Source of the DNA: Panulirus ornatus
Taxonomy: Eukaryota; Arthropoda; Malacostraca; Decapoda; Palinuridae
Direction of reading: 5' to 3'
NCBI RefSeq assembly: GCF_036320965.1
Contig: NC_092236.1
Coordinates: 17,944,518 to 18,008,517, forward strand
DNA: 64,000 nt
Positions 61,053 to 64,000 of this stretch are shown here, in pieces; the stretch's first letter is position 1, and each line of letters begins with the position of its first letter. The notes beneath the pieces were generated by a model. The model made no database searches. It saw nothing but the letters and a program-made list of their open reading frames with translations, and was not told the origin of the DNA. A program made the translations under genes and the position numbers.

Positions 61053-61825
61053 TTTTATATTTTTTATTATACTTCGTCGCTGTCTCCCGAGTTAGCGAGG
61101 TAGCGCAAGGAAACAGACGAAAGAATGGCCCAACCCACCCACATACACATGTATATACATACACGTCCACACACGCACATATACATACCTATACATCTCA
61201 ACGTATACATATATATACACACACAGACATATACATATATACACATGTACATAATTCATACTGTCTGCCCTTATTCATTCCCGTCGCCACCCCGCCACAC
61301 ATGAAATAACAACCCCCTTCCCCGCATATGCGCGAGGTAGCGCTAGGAAAAGACAACAAAGGCCACATTCGCTCACACTCAGTCTCTAGCTGTCGTGTAT
61401 AATGCACCGAAACCACAGCTCCCTTTCCACATCCAGGCCCCACACAACTTTCCATGGTTTACCCCAGACGCTTCACACGCCCTGGTTCAATCCATTGACA
61501 GTACGTTGACCCTGGTATACCACATCGTTCCAATTCACTCTATTCCTTGCACCCCTTTCACCCCCCTGCATGTTCAGGCCCCGATCACTCAAAATCTTTT
61601 TCACTCCATCTTTCCACCTCCAATTTGGTCTCCCACTTCTCGTTCCCTCCACCTCTGACACATATCCTCTTGGTCAGTCTTTCCTCACTCGTTCTCTCCA
61701 TATGACAAAATCATTTCACCCTATTCTGCTCTCTCAACCACACCCTTTTTATTACCACACATCTCTCTTACCCTTTCATTACTTACTCGATCAAACCACC
61801 TCACACCACATATTGTCCTCAAACA
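61051..61825 (-). mobile_element. RTE-type retrotransposon, 5'-truncated copy
   Basis: Minus strand. Near-complete 3' UTR (about 61051-61500), then coding text [19 protein letters not shown], an indel-rich WFGHM region near 61700 and the MCGNKK region to 61825, where it meets (TA)n. The normal stop is changed, so the last frame extends (VVYQGQRTVN). Dead copy. Confidence 0.85.

Positions 61826-61910
<85 letters not shown>
61826..61910. repeat. (TA)n tract
   Basis: About 41 TA units between the truncated 5' end of one RTE copy and the 3' end of the next. Confidence 0.95.
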
Positions 61911-61916
<6 letters not shown>

Positions 61917-62281
61917 AATTTATTATACTTAGTCGCTGTCTCCCGCGTTAGCGAGGTAGCGCAAGGAGACAGACGAAAGAATGGCCCAACCCACCCACAT
62001 ACACATGTATATACATAAACTCCCACACATGCACATATACATACCTATACATTTCAACGCATACATACATATGCATACACAGAGATATACATAAATATAC
62101 ATGTACATATTCATACTTGCTGCCTTCATCCACTCTCGTCGCCACCCCACCACACATGAAATGACACCTCCCTTCCCCCGCACGCACGCGAGGTAGCGCT
62201 AGGAAAAGACAATTGACATTCGTTCACACTCAGTCTCTCGCTGTCATGTGTAATGCATCGAAACCACAGCTCCCTTTCGAC

Positions 62282-62283
<2 letters not shown>
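61911..62283 (-). mobile_element. RTE-type retrotransposon, 3' UTR only
   Basis: Minus strand. The hairpin near 61945, the 'gcgaggtagcgctagg' internal repeat near 62187, and truncation at the 'ccacagctccctttc' word where a (TG)n tract begins. Confidence 0.85.
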
Positions 62284-62318
<35 letters not shown>

Positions 62319-62324
62319 TGTGTA

Positions 62325-62388
<64 letters not shown>
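62284..62388. repeat. (TG)n microsatellite
   Basis: About 50 TG units with CG and TA variants, between two opposed RTE fragments. Confidence 0.95.
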
Positions 62389-62389
<1 letters not shown>

Positions 62390-62466
62390 TTCTTCGTCTG
62401 TTTCCTTGTGCTACCTCGCTGACGCGGGAAACAGCGATTAAGTATAATAAAATATAAATGAAAATA
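62389..62466 (+). mobile_element. RTE-type retrotransposon, terminal stub
   Basis: Only the last 78 bases: 'cgtctgtttccttgtgctac', the hairpin and an AAATATAAATG ramp into (TA)n. Confidence 0.8.
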
Positions 62467-63311
<845 letters not shown>

Positions 63312-63337
63312 TCCTGCTGCTGCTGCTGCTGCTGCTG
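63312..63337. repeat. (CTG)n microsatellite
   Basis: About eight CTG triplets. Confidence 0.95.
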
Positions 63338-63359
63338 CGCAAACTAGTGTAAGGATTCT

Positions 63360-63640
63360 GGTTTTGACTGTTGGTTGACCTGGTGAGTTCTTCCGGTCAG
63401 AAATGGTGTGCTTCACGTCCATGATCACGGAATGTGATCATGGACGTGAATGTTAGCTACTTTTGACGTATGATTTGTCAGTTCCTCCAGCCATGATGGG
63501 TGGAGTATCCTGGCTTTGACTCTTGTTTCCTCGCTGTCATAATTGGTAAACCCTTCTGGACAGGACAGGTTGGTTCTGACCATGATTAGTGGATCCTTCC
63601 ATCCCCCAAAACATGATTGGTACATCACTTTTGAGAGAAC
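63360..63640. repeat. Degenerate repeat with a perfect 17-bp hairpin
   Basis: 'ttctgaccatgattggtgga'-like words recur about five times. Within them, TTCACGTCCATGATCAC (63412-63428) and its exact complement (63434-63450) flank GGAAT. Confidence 0.65.
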
Positions 63641-64000
63641 AAGAGAGAGAATTCGCTCCATCAACTATTACAACAATAGACCAAATAGAAATCTATGCAT
63701 TAGGGAACCGAGAGAAGCAGAAAAGCCAGAGAAAACAAAGTTTTATTGTAAAGCAAAGACTAAGGCCATATTCTGTCATATGATTTAGAGATGTCGAGTG
63801 GTAGATGTCCAGTGTTAGTAAATGCTACAGATTTGAGTATTACTGGAGTGCCCTATATTGTTTTACAGAGGAAACATCATCTCGGGCCAAGCGGGTTCGC
63901 GACAGCTCTCATTGGTTATAGAAAACGTGGTATGGGATGGACAGCTTTTGTCCAATCAGGATGGGATAAAGGTTTCTGTTCAATGGTTATCATTCAAATG
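63641..64000. other. Unassigned stretch to window end
   Basis: An 81-codon plus frame at 63543-63788 shows no domain. Confidence 0.4.

Overview
The window looks like intergenic or intronic DNA from a large, repeat-rich invertebrate genome. The likely host is a decapod crustacean: dinucleotide and trinucleotide microsatellites are very dense, non-LTR retrotransposons of arthropod type are present in many states of decay, and tRNA-derived short elements carry (CA)n tracts. No prokaryotic, organellar or viral gene organisation is visible, and no intact host gene, rRNA or true tRNA gene could be supported. The species assignment is an inference, and a lobster or crayfish type genome is only a guess.

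The most important family is a non-LTR retrotransposon with a reverse transcriptase of RTE/BovB type. At least eleven pieces occur: a 3' stub at 4739-4843, a copy with an inverted 5' end at 4983-7038, and copies at 8926-10027, 10558-12631, 12939-15126, 29428-30797, 46670-47345 (old), 59975-60750, 61051-61825, 61911-62283 and 62389-62466. A still older 3' UTR trace may lie at 22863-22960. The copy at 12939-15126 keeps an unbroken 689-codon frame (reverse transcriptase plus C-terminus) but has lost the upstream endonuclease. Nearly all copies end in (TA)n, and several also start against (TA)n or (AAT)n.

Other mobile DNA includes two degenerate copies of an element with a restriction-like C-terminal endonuclease (15189-17150), a decayed RNase H-bearing LINE (25478-26830) with a second 3' end at 27215-27465, CR1/L2-like fragments (1290-2000, 33990-34219, 58510-59010), a retroelement C-terminal remnant inside a diverged tandem duplication (55340-57300), a Penelope-like candidate with a hammerhead-like core (4417-4738), a non-autonomous terminal-inverted-repeat element (23001-23664), tRNA-derived composite SINEs, and a SINE-like family at 7551-7802 and 60751-60990 that shares its 3' hairpin with the RTE element.

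Tandem DNA is the third theme. There is a 21-bp satellite of about 80 copies (17953-19633), a 25-bp array of 14 copies (59018-59367), a 44-bp array (49076-49270), an (ATC)130 tract (37371-37760) and about ten strongly diverged minisatellites. Remaining stretches are unassigned. From 10.5 to 17.2 kb the layout is retroelements strung together by (TA)n tracts, which suggests repeated insertion into the tails of earlier elements. The RTE machinery probably mobilised the SINE-like family in trans through the common 3' end.
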